The position numbers and the translations under genes were made by a program. This document shows, piece after piece, positions 13,291 through 26,200 of a stretch of DNA of 64,000 nt. Origin of the DNA: Casuarius casuarius (lineage: Eukaryota > Chordata > Aves > Casuariiformes > Casuariidae); assembly GCA_003342895.1 (NCBI GenBank), contig PTFA01000038.1:2639045-2703044 (forward strand), in the 5' to 3' direction. How positions within the stretch are numbered: the first letter of the stretch is position 1; every line of letters starts with the position of its first letter. Below the pieces are notes generated by a model. The model searched no databases and was not told the origin of the DNA. It worked only from the letters and a program-made list of their open reading frames with translations.

Positions 13291-16200
13291 CAGGACACAC
13301 AGCAAAGCAAACCCTTATCATGACTGTATTTCTCTTTCACTGCTGCTCATAGGTGCTAATACTCACCTCCACAGCTTCCTTTCCACTCTGCAAACCACCA
13401 TAGTGGGCTACTATATTTATTATCCCATCACAATTAAGCACCTCTGATTAGTTCAACTAATTACTGGGTGCTAGCAATTACTCATTGGCAGGCCTTCTCA
13501 GAGTCTTTAATGGAAGCTCCCACAAGATCAAACAGGTGAAGGCCAAAAGAAGAAAGCAAACAACTAAACAAGTGGGCAATGAAGAAAGGAATTAAGAAAT
13601 CCCTCAACAGACCCACGTCCTTTGAGACCCAGTGCAGCAAACAGCCCAGCTAATTAGCATGCCTGTTGCCTTGCCACCACGCATGGAAATTTCCCCTCCA
13701 GCCTTTTCTCCTGCAGAAGTTCATGATTTGGGATGCCTCCATGGTACAAGGACAACATAAGATCCATTTTCACATTCTAGTTTCTACACTGCAATGGCCC
13801 TTGTAAGAGCAAAATCCTAAACACCAAGTCATGTCTAGTTAACGTTGTTTAGAGGGTGAATTTTGGATCCTAGGTCTCAGAGTGGAGGATTTTCTTTGCA
13901 GCTGAATGAAGACCTCTGACAATGGGAGGGATTAGGAGAGAACAGAAACACTGACAAAGGGATATCCTTAACTGATGGTGAACACGCTTCTTTTATGAAC
14001 CTCAGAGGCCAAATCCTTAGGAGAACGCTCCATGTATTTTAATAGCAATTCTATGCTTTCTGGTTTAGACCCTGCCAACAGAATCAAATAGAAAATGGAA
14101 TGTGTTAAAGACACTGATAGAAGTGATCTCAACCTGTATTAAATTCTACAGGAAAAAAGTCTGTAGAATCGTATTTGGTGTTTACAGAACACTCTTGTTT
14201 CTATCACCATTGAATTTCATGGAATTTCCCCAAATAGCAGACTAATACCGTGGTTTCCAACCATGTCGTTTTGCACCTCTGGTGGAGTTTTCAGACAGCT
14301 GGTAAGGTCAGCTGCAGGGTCAGCCCTCTCTTTGCCTCTGGCTTTAGTCTGTCTTGTCTGAACACTTTCATCCATAGTAGCCAGCCAGGAGAGCTTCTCC
14401 CTTGTGATGCAGCTGTTTGCTTTTGCCAGCTGCGTGCTCACTTGGGGAAGAGCAGGTATGGTCACAGCTCAGGCATGGACGTTTCTGAAGGCTGAGGAGG
14501 TTCATTCTTCTTGCACGTCCTTTCCTCCCTCGTGGCTCCCCGCTGTGCTGCATGCTGCAGCCCAGTGCGTACAGCGCTTGCAGGATCTGCTTCTGGACAC
14601 CCTACTCCAAAGTCTTTCCTCTTGATTATTACTGACCTAGCAAATTTTAAGGGAGGATTTCAGGGTGTTCATAAAACACGTACATTGGCTTCCAGGTGGC
14701 TCTTTTAGCAGAAGCTAACTGGCTACAGACTACTGGTGATCCTGAGGCATCCCAGCAACCGAGAACCCAGCCTCCAAGCACAGCTGAGACCTCACCAGGA
14801 GGGTTTTAGCCCTGGAGAAGTTGCTGGAGAGCAGACGTTACAGCAGCTTGGCACATGACAAGCTTGGTTTAGCACCCCCATCCCTCCCTTGCTCCAAATA
14901 TGACTTTGAAAAATGATGGAAGATTATTTTGCAAATAATGAATTTTCATTAGAAACACACAGATATTTCCTTATTCACCCTTTCAGTCGGGAACGAACAC
15001 CACCAGCACAGGGAAACGTGCCCAGCACTATGAGCCTAGTTGTGTCACAGGTGATGATGGGAAGACTGGAAGTTTGACACGAGACAGGATGTCTAAAGAA
15101 GATTGGTGGAAAATGTGAATCCCCTGTGGATGACAAGCACCCTAAGCACAGCCCTGGTCACTTCAGATGGGAGTCAGACTTGGATAGCTCTCTGGGGTGG
15201 GATGAATCCCACTCAAAGCCAACAAATGCAGAGCAAATCATCTGCAGGTCATGGACAGAAGAAACGCCTATCCCACATGCACGTGACGGAGTTTATCACC
15301 TCAACTGCACTCCCTGCTTGAGCAGGAAAGGACAGCGAGTGTGGTGAGGAGAGCCCTCACATGCTGGCAGACAGCATCACACAGGTCCTTCCATTTTCTG
15401 AAGAAATAGAAGGGGAGGGAGGGGGAAGGTGCAGCCAAGCTAAATTGCACCATAAAACATTTTATTACAACAAACTGATTAACATTTGACTCTGCTATAG
15501 AACTTGAACAATGCTAAAGGCTGCAAAATCGCCTGAAAGGGCGATGCAAAACAATACGGTCACACAAAGAGCCCTTGTGGAGGCAGGAAGGACGATATAC
15601 GGCTTCCTCTTCCCAGCCACTGGGGTGCTTTAGTGTTCACGCTAGCTACCCGGGTCAAAAAAATGCAGGAAAAGTTTGTTTTCAAGTAAAACCTTTCTGT
15701 GTGCACAGCAGAATGGCAGGGCACGTCCCACGTCACGGTGAGCACTCCCTTAGGGATGGCAACAGCCATTCGCTCCTGTAAATCAGAAATACCCCCAACA
15801 TCCTGCTTTCTGTCTTCAAAGCACTTTCCAGCCATGCACTAACCCCCCAGACTGGCCCATGGGATCCCTCCCGTCTCACGGACACAGAGGCGACAGCCAG
15901 CAGTGCAGCCACCACCCGAACCCGCAGCTCTGAGCTACAGCTGTCCTTTGATTCACTCATCGGAGGCCTCGGAGAGCTGCCGTTCGCAAGCGGGGTACCA
16001 CGGCACATCCCCCCGGCTTCCGCGGGGCTGCTCCAATTCAAACCAGCTGGCAAATCTGGCCCCTGCTCTTCCTGTGGGAAATCATCTGGGATGTAGCACA
16101 GCTAGACTATTGCTAACAGAGTGTTTCTTCTCAATTTCAGCAGGTACCTTCAACACAGCTTACGCTCTTCTGTGCTATTGGATGATTTTCACAGACCTAA

Positions 16201-18883
16201 TGAGGACATTGTCTTGTGGACAGGATTAGATAAGCTTAAGTTTTAACTCGCATGCTTTTGTTAAAATATTCAGCACTGGAAATCAGCTGAGGTTCACGTG
16301 TCCGTGAGTATCTCTAGGTTAGATTCAATACTTTTAGTCAGTTTGAAGCAATACTTTTTCCTACAAACACGCAGGCACATAAACACACTTTTTTCCTTAA
16401 AACTCTACTAATACTTTCTCACCCTTTTTCCTTCTGCCTATTTTCATGACCGGAGCTGTCAGACCCTCTCCTTGCAGGAAGGTTTCGGGAGACCTGAAGA
16501 GCAGCGTCTCATGGGGCTGATCCCCAAACCGCACGTGTATTGCTGTCACAGGTACCTCTGGGAGCAGAGGCAGAGCTGCACGTGGCCTGCAGCATTTTGG
16601 GGCACGACAGGAAAGCAACAGGAGCTGACGCACTGTCATGTCACACTCTCCAAAGTCCAGCGGGTTCAAACGTCCCAGGCGCAAAGAAGGGCAGGACTGG
16701 CCTCTGGGAGCAGCAAGCTGTGGCCTGAGGAAGGTAGAGGCAGGGATTTCCAAGAAGTGCTGCTGTCAGAAAAATCAACATTAGTAAGGAGCCTCCTGGG
16801 CTGGCAAATGTCAGACCGCCTTGTCAATCAGAAGGCAAAGGCTGATGAAGCCAAGTTTCTTGCTGTTTCTTACCAGGGCTCCTTTCTGCCCACGAGCGGA
16901 AATTCTGGCCATCCCGGTTTCATTATGAGACATCTCTTGCAAAACATCCTCCACGCTCCGCCAGGCAGGTAACAGCCCTTCCAGCATCCAAGTCCAAGCT
17001 CCCACTCCTGGTCTCACACGTCCATCCAAAAGCAATGCCAACCTCAATAGACGGGGCAGTAGCCCTGGCCAAGGGGAGCCCTGCTGCTCCCCACCACCAG
17101 CCAGAGGACCGCGGGTTGGTAGCGAAGCCAACGTGAGCTCAGCGAGGGTGGCCCACAGAGGAAACATTCAAGCTGGGATGTTTTAGTATCGGACAGAGAG
17201 AGAATTAAGGTGCTGGGCTCCATGGCTGCTTTACACGTTAACTTTGGATGGGACAAAAATGTAACCCACAGTTTTGCCTTTCTAAGCAATACTTGGCTTT
17301 TCTGTTCCCAAGCTCGTCTCCTGTGCAATGTATTTCTTTTGCTGATAAATATTTATGCTCCATGATTTTGATTTATACGAGGGGCTTAAATATTGTAAAG
17401 CTGGATATAACCAGTGTAAAATAACATAAAACAAAGCAGTAGTATCTAGAATGGGACGGACTAAAAAGGCACAACTCCTGCTGTGGCCAAATTTTATCCC
17501 AGAAACGACATCCTCCCTCACAGAAGTGTCACAAGTTGGCAGCTTTCCTCTCTCTGCCTTACAATTGAGATTCCAAAAATGTGTGTATCGAACAGGAAAG
17601 GTGTTTGCAGTATTGCCAAGGTTACTAGAGTGAAAACATTGCAAATGGCATTTGCATGATTGTACTTTCAAATCCTAACTTGTAGCAACAGTGCATTTTA
17701 AATGAAGGTGATTTATAACTCAAACCAGAAACACTAATCATATTCGGGAGTAATAGGATTTATTTGTTGGTTGTTTGGGGTTTTTTTTAAGTTCAGAGAC
17801 AACAAGCTATGTTTATGAAAAGGGAGACGGCTGAGCTTAAACCCTGCTCCAACAACATTTTGAAAGGATTAGAAAATAAACACGAATGTACTCCATTTTC
17901 AATATGTGGTTCAGAGTCTGGGTAGTCTTTAATGCTTCCCTGCTATGAGAACATCCTAAATTGCTAAGCAAGTTCAGACAATTGCCATTTTAAATGAAAA
18001 ACTAAGATTAGCACAAAAAAGGAGGAGTCGCCTGGGGAACAGGAATGGATGTTTAACAGCCCCCAGCTGTTCTCCAGCTATGAAACTCCATACCCAAAGC
18101 ACACGGGGCACGTTTTAAAGCAGTGTTTGGTCCTCCACCAAGACTATGATTTACAGCCCAATATCTTGACCAACTAAAACTGGAAGCAGTTGCCATGCTC
18201 CCTCTGACACTGGATTTCTGGAGGGATTGACCATTTAGATCCTGAGGCATCTAACTGAAAGTCATGCAATATTTATGGGGAAAAAAGAGCTCATTTAAGT
18301 CATAATTTAGGAGGTCCACTAAATCTTATGGACCATATCTTTACATGAAATAAATGGTCAATATATACCACCTGAAAAGCTTGACTTTAACCTCTGAGCC
18401 TTGTGAACACCAGTCATATGGGAACAGAGGTGCTCAATGAGGCATGGAGGGTTACCAGAAATAGTTCCGACAAACTTCCTTTCTTTTACAAAAACAATTT
18501 TTCCAGACATTTCTGAAATGCCTGTACAAAATACACTTTTAAACCACCCTCCATGGTTCGTTTTAATATCATTATTTTCAGTGGTGGTCTATTCAGCTAA
18601 CCTGCTAGATGCAGGAAACCAGGAGTGCTCGTGCAGTCTGTTACCGTGTCTCAGCTGAGGAGACGACAACTTCAGCTGACTCACGGGAACTTCATAAAGC
18701 ACACTAACTTGGCCACTTATATTGCATGATCATACACTTTCTGATGATTCAGTCTTGGCTACTTAAATGGGTGCCAATCTAGGCACCTAAAAACAGCACC
18801 TAGAATCTATAGTTATGCTTGCAAATCTTGGCCTTGAATACGTTCGCACACATACTGATTTTATACAGTGTATATGTATAATT

Positions 18884-18911
18884 TCACACACACATATACA
18901 TACATATATAA
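18884..18911. repeat. CA/TA microsatellite
   Basis: A short mixed dinucleotide run reads CACACACACATATACATACA, then TATATA. It lies in an AT-rich stretch and is likely length-polymorphic. Confidence 0.7.
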
Positions 18912-20196
18912 ATGAAAATATTAATCTAAAATATGTCGCTCTGCAATCTGTCAGATAAAGCTGATACAATAAATATGTCACTTTATTTAACAACTGATGC
19001 TGAAGAGAAACTAGGCAGAATGAAAGAAATCAAGACAGGGCTTAGTAAAAACACTGAGGAAGGCAGAAATTAAAGCAATCAATCACATTCTCGTGGAACG
19101 TCTACACCACTCGAAATAATATTTTATTGTCTGCTATTGATTGGATGCCACTGAACAAAATTGCAAACAATGAATCTGGTGTTATAAACAAGAATCACAA
19201 TAAGAATAACTTATTTCAAAGCTGTGGACACACATCAGTTTGCAGAACCAGGCATGGAGAAGTCGGACATCTACTTGCTCTACTACGGTAACCTAGGAAG
19301 CCATCCCTGTTCATTTACAAGGGAAAGGTTCACATACAACACTGCCAGAAATAAAGGCACACTCCCCTTTTGCCCTCCTTTGCATTTTAAATGCGAACAT
19401 GCAAAGCTTGCAAACTTTGATAGGATTAGAGGGACAAGGATGCAAAAGAGAAGTGGCATTTTTTTTCAAATGGTGAGATTTCCTTTCAGGAAGGAGGAGG
19501 AGAATGCCTTGAATTTCAATCTCCTGGTACTGTCATGAGAAAAATCAAGGAAAATATGCTAAATCAGAGACACAAAGCATGGTTTGTGGTATGTTTGCAC
19601 AGCAGCCACACACTCCAAACCCAGGCATTGCTGTGGAAGAAAAAAAATTGCTGCGGGCCCTACACTGGCCACTGGACCCAAGTCTTCTTCCCAGGTGCTC
19701 TGTTCCCAAATCAGACCCAACTCCAGCTGAATTTGGTTCTGTACAAACTTGTTTTAAGAAGCTTCATAGGATGTGCCTTCCCATCCCTCCCTCTCCTTTC
19801 CCTCACTGCTCTGGACAGTCCTCGCAGCCTGCTGCCCTCCCAGTTGTCCTCTTCCTCGGATCCTGCCCAGTCCTGCTGGAAACACAGCAGTGCTTATTAA
19901 TGTTAAAGCTCACAGGCTGAGTCACCTCTACTTCTACCAGCTGTGAATGATGAAAGAGAGCAATGCAAACACATCTAGGAAATTCAGATGGGATGGTCTT
20001 TGGATGAGCCATCCGAGCCTAATAACATCCAGACTCTAAAATAAAGGAAGGCAGTTGCGAGTGCAACAGGTCCGATGAAGGAACAAGCAGCAGGGATGGG
20101 TCAGGAGGACACAGCTCCTCTTACTGGCTTGCCATAAGGTGCTACTGGATTGTTACATGCAGCCATTTACCCCCACACATGAATGGCATGAAAACC

Positions 20197-20262
20197 CTGG
20201 GCCAAATGCATCCACAGCGCAAATTCACTGAGTTCCACTGGATCTACCCTGGATGCTAATTC
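20197..20262. repeat. Ancient amniote interspersed repeat relic
   Basis: GGGCCAAATGCATCCACAGC followed by TTCACTGAGTTCCACTGGAT resembles the palindromic gggccagatcctcagctggtgtaaa...attgacttcaatgga family common in bird, turtle and crocodile DNA. Because the family is palindromic, orientation is ambiguous. The match is weak and judged by eye. Confidence 0.4.
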
Positions 20263-21129
20263 ATCTCATTAAGTATAACTGAACGTAATTCTAATTGACA
20301 TTTTTGATTACGCCTCATATCACTTCTACTCTAATTTATCCACACAAGGCTAGAAAGAGATAACACACAGATTGAGGTTTGGCTCCAACGATGACAGCAA
20401 CAGGAGGAAGAAGGAAAACAGTCCCTGGGCTGGTGCAAGATAGCCAGGGACACACCTACAGGCATTCCACCGCTAAAGACACATTTACCCTGCTGGTATT
20501 TCAGATTCATGACCTTTTTTTTTTAGTTCACCACCACGTAGCCCTATCTACCTGATAGGCTGATACCCAACGCTCCAATATGTCATCACTACAGAGTTTA
20601 TGTAGCGGAAGCCCCTATGGGAGACTCTCATCTCTCTTGTATACGCCCCTTCTCCTTCAGACTCTTCATGTCTTGCAATTAGGAGACAATTTCAAACTTA
20701 GAGGGATCAGCAGTGCCAGCCTGACCTTTAGGGGAAGCAGAGGTTTTTTCAAGGGAGCTAACTGAAGCCTCCAGCTACCAGAATCCCGTGTGGGAGAGAG
20801 CGTGGCAAACTAGATATAACCATCAAGCAGTGTGGAAGGAAAAGCTCTTGTCCCAGTAAATTATAGTTGCTTCAAAAAGGTCGGCCTAGGCACCCAGAGG
20901 TGACCCTGGTGGGAACACCCTTGCAGGGCTAGGACCTGCAGAGTAGCATTGCAGGCACATCCATGGTACATTTGTGCTGTGGGTGCTTTGGGCCCAGAAA
21001 GCCCAGCTGATAACATCAGGCTGTGGGAAAAGCTGAGAAGGAAACGATACAAGTGATTGAAAAACATGCAAAGTGGTTAGCAATGGCTCACTCCCAAACC
21101 TGCAGAGGCCTGCCTCAAATCCAGGTCTG
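20263..21129. other. Intergenic DNA, nothing recognised
   Basis: Only a short T-run near 20515-20524 stands out. No exon or repeat family was recognised before the CR1 fragment. Confidence 0.5.
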
Positions 21130-21490
21130 GCCAACGTTTTGATTAATGTCTTTGATAAGGGAGCAGAGAACATGCTTCTGAAGTGCACGGTGGGACCAAG
21201 CCTGAGAGGGGTGTGAGCACTCAGGAGGGAGGAGCAGAAGTCAAAATGACCACGACACATTAGTGAAATGACCTGAAACAAGCAAGAGGAAAATCAAGAG
21301 AGGCAAGTTCGCCCCATTGCCCTCAGGAAGGACCTGTCCAGAGCCCAAAACACAAGAAGAGGATATGCTGGTTTATGGCCTCACAGACCACAGACTAGCA
21401 AGACCACAAGAGCTAGCAATAAGGTGCTGTTGCTCAGAGACATGCTGCTGCCTGGGATATGCTAACAGTCCACTACACAAGAGGCACACG
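21130..21490 (+). mobile_element. Old CR1 LINE ORF2 fragment
   Basis: The sequence runs parallel to the part of CR1 ORF2 that starts at the reverse-transcriptase F-I-N-D-L-D region. TTGATTAATGTCTTTGATAA stands where functional copies have ttcattaatgacttggatga. Later segments GGAGG..AGCAGAAGTCAAAATGA, GACCACAGACTAGCAAG and CTGGGATATGCTAACAG keep the same order as in the consensus. Many small deletions and stops show that it is dead. The right edge is uncertain. Confidence 0.65.
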
Positions 21491-22429
21491 GACCTGCCAC
21501 AGTGCGGGGGGCAAGCCAGGCTCCAGCCTTCTCCTTGGGGGACATCAAGCAGTTGCTGTCTCCCCTCAGCTCCTCTCCTGTTGTCCCAGTTGCTGGACTT
21601 CAGACCAAGCCACCCAGCAGAGAGGAAGACACCACACAGATGCAGCACGGATTTGGGGGCAGTCAGGGCCCTGCAGATGAGCAGGCAAGCTGGCAAGTAT
21701 ATACCATGAGCAACTTAAGAGAGCGGAAGGACCCGTCAAGATGTACAAAGCCAAATCTCTCCAAACCTGGAAACACCACTGCTGCGCGGCTGCAAGCGAA
21801 GGGAAGAAGCGGTGCCTTGGAACGAAGCGGTCTGGCACCCTCTAGTGTGATGCGCTGAGAAACGCTCAGCCCTCCCAGACCCTTCACCGTTTCTCGTCCA
21901 GGCAGCGTTGACTCGTAAGTGCTCAGGCTTTACGTGCCCACAGGTTCAATCTCCGCAGCGCAATAGCACAAGCACAACAGCACGAAATGCAACAGCACAA
22001 GCAGTGCCGTGTCGCTGTGAGCCCATCGAGCCATTTGTATCACAAGATATTCTGCGTGCACAAGCCAGGGCTTTGGGAGATGCGTGGTGATGCCCAGATG
22101 TGAGGCTTTAAGAGATTCAGACTTTCAGGGATCTGGCACAGCTCGGGCTGAGCAAGCGCCAGAGCTCGTACGGCCGGGACGCTGGGGTCACTGTCACAAG
22201 CAGCAGCGCGTACAGGCGGAGAGAAGGAAAGCACGTGCGTCCCAGGGCACACGCTGCGTAATGAGAGATATTTCTCTTTGACAGCCCTAATGCTGGAAGA
22301 GAACGGACGCAGGTGACAGCATGACCACTGCCATCTGGGAGGAGGCACCGCGGAGGAAGCAGAAGGCTACCTGAGCTGGAAACGTAACCAAAGGGGACAA
22401 GTCCCCTTCAGTCTCCTCGCCGCCACGGA

Positions 22430-23240
22430 TCGGGCGCAGGGAGGGACCGCTTACAGGTCTCGGCAGTGACGGCTGCACCCTCCCGTCTTGCTGCTTGGCA
22501 GCCGCCTGGAAAACCAGCAGAAATCTCTGTGTCCTTTCCCTCCTGCCTCGTCCCCTCTGCTCCTCCAAAACATTCATCCAGAAAACCTCCACCAGCCGCT
22601 CCATTAATACAGATCTGGATGGAAGCGGCTCCAGGCTCCTCTTCAGCAATAGGAGTCTTAATTATACAAAAGACACAGCCAGGCCCTGGCCCGGGAGCCC
22701 TTTCCGAGCAGCTGGCCGTCCCAGGATCTCCCAGCTCTCCCGAAGCCCCGCAGCCCCTTTCCCGCGGCGAGAGCTCAGTCCCAGCCCCGGCGCCGCCAGC
22801 CCGGAGCGACGGCAGCGGCCGCCCTTCAGAGCAGGCGCAACCAGAGCCATAAAAGAATATTTCGCTTTTTACGACTTGGCTCTCAAGCTGTTAAAGGAAA
22901 AACAACTTTCTTCCCTCCCTAATCACCTTCACCGTACGCCGGTGAACTTTTGGGTAATGTATGCTGTGTCATCAGCCCAGCGCGGCTCCCAGAATGGTAA
23001 ACAGGCTCCCATATATTTCTCCGGATGACAGTTCACATTATCATTGAATCCAGGGAACCAGCACACAGCACAGGCAGGAGGAAATAAAACACCCCACGCC
23101 CGGACAGCCCTGTCCCCTGCCAGGGGCTCAGACCACTCCGCCGAGCGCTAATTAACAAAACCTGCCCACCAAGGGCAGGGCGATCGCTTCCCTGGGCTCG
23201 AAGAGAGCAGAGACGAGGCGACACCATGTGTCCCCTGCAT
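22430..23240. promoter_or_regulatory. GC- and CpG-rich patch, possible CpG island
   Basis: This is the most GC- and CpG-rich stretch of the window, densest at 22680-22850, where CCGGGAG, CCCGCGGCGAG, GGCGCCGCC and a NotI site (22815-22822) occur. Such patches in bird DNA usually mark promoters or strong enhancers. I looked on the minus strand for an ACVR2B first exon (signal peptide) and found none, so it may belong to a non-coding transcript or a distal element. The long plus-strand frame across it (22495-23028) fits high GC without stops and is not called as a gene. Confidence 0.4.
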
Positions 23241-26200
23241 CACCTCTCACACCACCCAGCACCCTCCTCGGGTTCCTCTGCTTTTCTACGTCAGCCAGTT
23301 ATTTCACATAAAAAAAACTCAGCTGCTGGTAACGTAAGCCATGTATCTGGCTCAGCTCTGGTTAAAGTTGGATCTAATTTTATAAAACCCATCTTGTAAA
23401 TAAGTTCACCTTCTTTTAATAAATACAAAACTTAGCATGTTTGCCTGGCCCTTGTAACACAAGGACTTCGGCTACACAGCTTAAATCTTTATCACTAGTT
23501 AGTGTTAGAGAGGGGGAAACACAAAAACCTGGACTAAGCCAGGATCTACACAAGCTTTTTCAGGCAGATCAGCTAGTGCGTTCCTTCAATGACCTTTAAA
23601 ATGCCTCTTGCTTGTCATGCTAAATTGCATGGTCTTTGGGGGATGGGGACACATGTTCTCAGAAGACTAAGCTGAGACATGAGACAGATTGCTCCCTATA
23701 TACATATATGTATTCTAAAAAGCTTGATCTTGTTTCATAAAGTTGTAAGATTCCTTCTTAAAATTAGCTTATATCTTCAAACCATAGACCTGCCAAAAAT
23801 GAATAAACTCAATTTAGGAAGCTAATACTATCAGAGAGGTGACTCAGCCCATGGCCAGGATATTAGAGTTATGCCCAGATCACCATCCCCCACCGGTAGC
23901 AGCAATTCTTTTTGGAGGAAGAGAAGGAGGACAAGCAATAAAGCGACTCACTTTCCACTTGCAAACTCCAGCTTCCTTGTCACATGCAATGCTTAAATCT
24001 TTTCGGACAACCACCAAAAGGTACAGCCTTGCAGTATCTCCCATACAAACCATTACACAGAGCAGTGCTTCTTAGGACGTCGTGTGAAAGGTCTCAGCAA
24101 AATGCAAGCATCCCTGCCGAACAGGGCTGCTGTGTGTCCTGCCACCCACAGCGGCCAAACCAGGCACCGAGGAAAGAGTGACAAACAGGGCAGGCTGATG
24201 GACTTCCCAGAAACCTCTCCCACTTTCCAGAAATCTGTGCCCAGGGATTCCCCGAGCCACAAGCTGGGTCTGAATGTTGAAAATACAGTTTCATTGCCCA
24301 CTTATGCCTTAGAGGAGACACAGAAGGAAGAGAAAAGGGGGCCTGGGTGGGATTCTTGATCCGTGCCTGCACAACCGTGCAACATCATGCTTGTCCAGGC
24401 CTACAGCCGTTGAGAGCTGCTGCAGTAGGAAAACTAACACAACCACACACAAATCACTTGAGAAAAGTTTCCTCTTCCCCCCAACCCCTAAGAGTTTTAA
24501 ATAAGAACCATTAAACGAAAGCCTGAGGGCAGGTCCTCTCTCGAGGTCAACCAAAGCATCTCCCCCCTGGTACTGAAGTTACATCCGGCAAGGGCTGGGC
24601 CGAAGGATTTCAGGAAGGCTCGGCAAGGGTATGCGTTGATGAAAATATGGAGAAATCAGTGGCAATGTAGAAACATAGGGGGCTGTTGTAAAATTGAAGA
24701 GCTGAAACCAGCTCTCAACTCATGGTCCATACTTTTCACCTGGGAAAAGAGAGGAGCAAACAAGCAGTGGCACAAATACAGCATGGAAAAAGCTTCAAAG
24801 TTAGCACATTATTTCTTCCTTTCAAGTGATTAGTGAAACAGGAAGTGACTTTTTTAATATCCCTATTACTTTATTTTTCTTGCTTGCTCTTTAATCATTA
24901 GTTAGTTCAACTCAACCCTGCTGTTGAATGTGCTCACATCAATGCTGGTCAACAAAGCATTTAGGCATGTGCTTAACTCCAAGCAGATAACTAAGGCCCA
25001 TTCAGTGAAACTCACCCACATGCCTGGCTTTTTCTTCTTCCTGAGTAGTGGCCCTCCATCGTTTTAAAAGCTATATTTCTTTTCAGCATAAAGTACTGCA
25101 GCAGCAAAAATCAATGCACTACACTCCATCAGTGTGCATGTGTCACTCAGCTCCCAGTAAGGGAAAAGGAGGAACAGACACATTAAAAAAGAAAAAAAAC
25201 ACTCACCCAGTCCCCTTTCTTTAAGAACAGCCAACAGTAAAAGGATATATAACTTAGTGGAATGGTTTCATTTGTGTATCGGGTTATTTTAACTTCCGCT
25301 AAGGTTATGTTCTTGTCTTCAGTTGCTGCTGGGTGTTGCTTCAAAGTCATTCTGAGTCACTGCTCTCCATCTTCATCTGCTGATGGGCCCCCAGGTAGTG
25401 ATGGAACATAACTTCCCTTGATATGGATAACCTCCAATAAAGCAGAGACTTCCCTTTTGACACACTGATTAGAATAAATGGGGGAGGTGGAAGTAAAGAA
25501 GAAGGGGACCGTGGAGCTCTTGAAAAGCAGAAAAAATGGGTCACATCCTGCCCTCTGCTTCTGTGGCATCAGATACACTCCAAGCTACTTGCAAAGCAGC
25601 AAGAAACTCATTAGGCTGCTGCTAGGGCTATTGATGGAAATGCAAATCTTTACCTGCAGTACCTTATTCCCCAGCAAATTAACAGCAGCCTGGGGAAAAG
25701 CAGGAAGCTGTAGTCTAGCGAGCACGTACCTAGCAGTCTGGGAGTCCAGCCAGCCGGAGTATCATCTCTGTTTTTCGAATCTTCGTCCAAAAAAACCCCA
25801 GAGCCTGACTTCGCTCAGATTTTACACTAGTTGTGTCAACAGTGACTTTAAAGAAATTTTTCCAGGTTTCTATGAGCATGAATAAGGTTAGAATGAGACC
25901 CTGAGAGTTCAGGAAACTGGCACTGCCCAGGGTAGTGCCCGAGGGCTGTGCTCAGAGGGATACGGTCTGGCTGGCACTGAGAGCCCTTTGGAAGACCACG
26001 GACATCTCCTCCAGAGCTGAGCTTTTGTTGTGGCCTGACACAAGACTTGCCAGAACTCATAATTCTTTCTATTATGTTCAACAGGCTCTGGATCAGGTTG
26101 TTTATAGTGAATTCAGTTTTGGCTGCCCAGAGCAATTCTTTGTAAGATTATCTCACTCACAAAACAGGTAGAAGACTTCTAGGGCTTCCAGAGAAATCCC

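Larger units (their letters stand above)
7683..20196. other. Intergenic DNA, no gene seen
   Basis: No coding exon was recognised. Contents are a polypurine stretch (9010-9055), an AT-rich interval with homeodomain-like TAAT sites (8640-9270), the 41-bp tandem duplication (13209-13290) and a G-rich run at 15412-15425. GC-richer DNA at 15840-16060 and 16460-17160 has open frames on both strands but no recognisable protein. Confidence 0.6.

Noticed and set aside
15412..15428. G-quadruplex candidate GGGGAGGGAGGGGGAAGG
   Set aside because: Only three runs of three or more G. The fourth is GG, so it misses the strict pattern.
22662..22850. Possible ACVR2B first exon on the minus strand
   Set aside because: The translated frame (starting MALVAPALKGG) does not resemble the ACVR2B signal peptide and start of the ectodomain, and no following ectodomain exon was found to the left.
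22495..23028. 177-codon open frame on the plus strand over the GC-rich patch
   Set aside because: Low-complexity Ser/Pro/Arg/Ala composition, no homology recognised, no splice or initiation context. High GC removes stop codons, and other frames on both strands are open in the same place.
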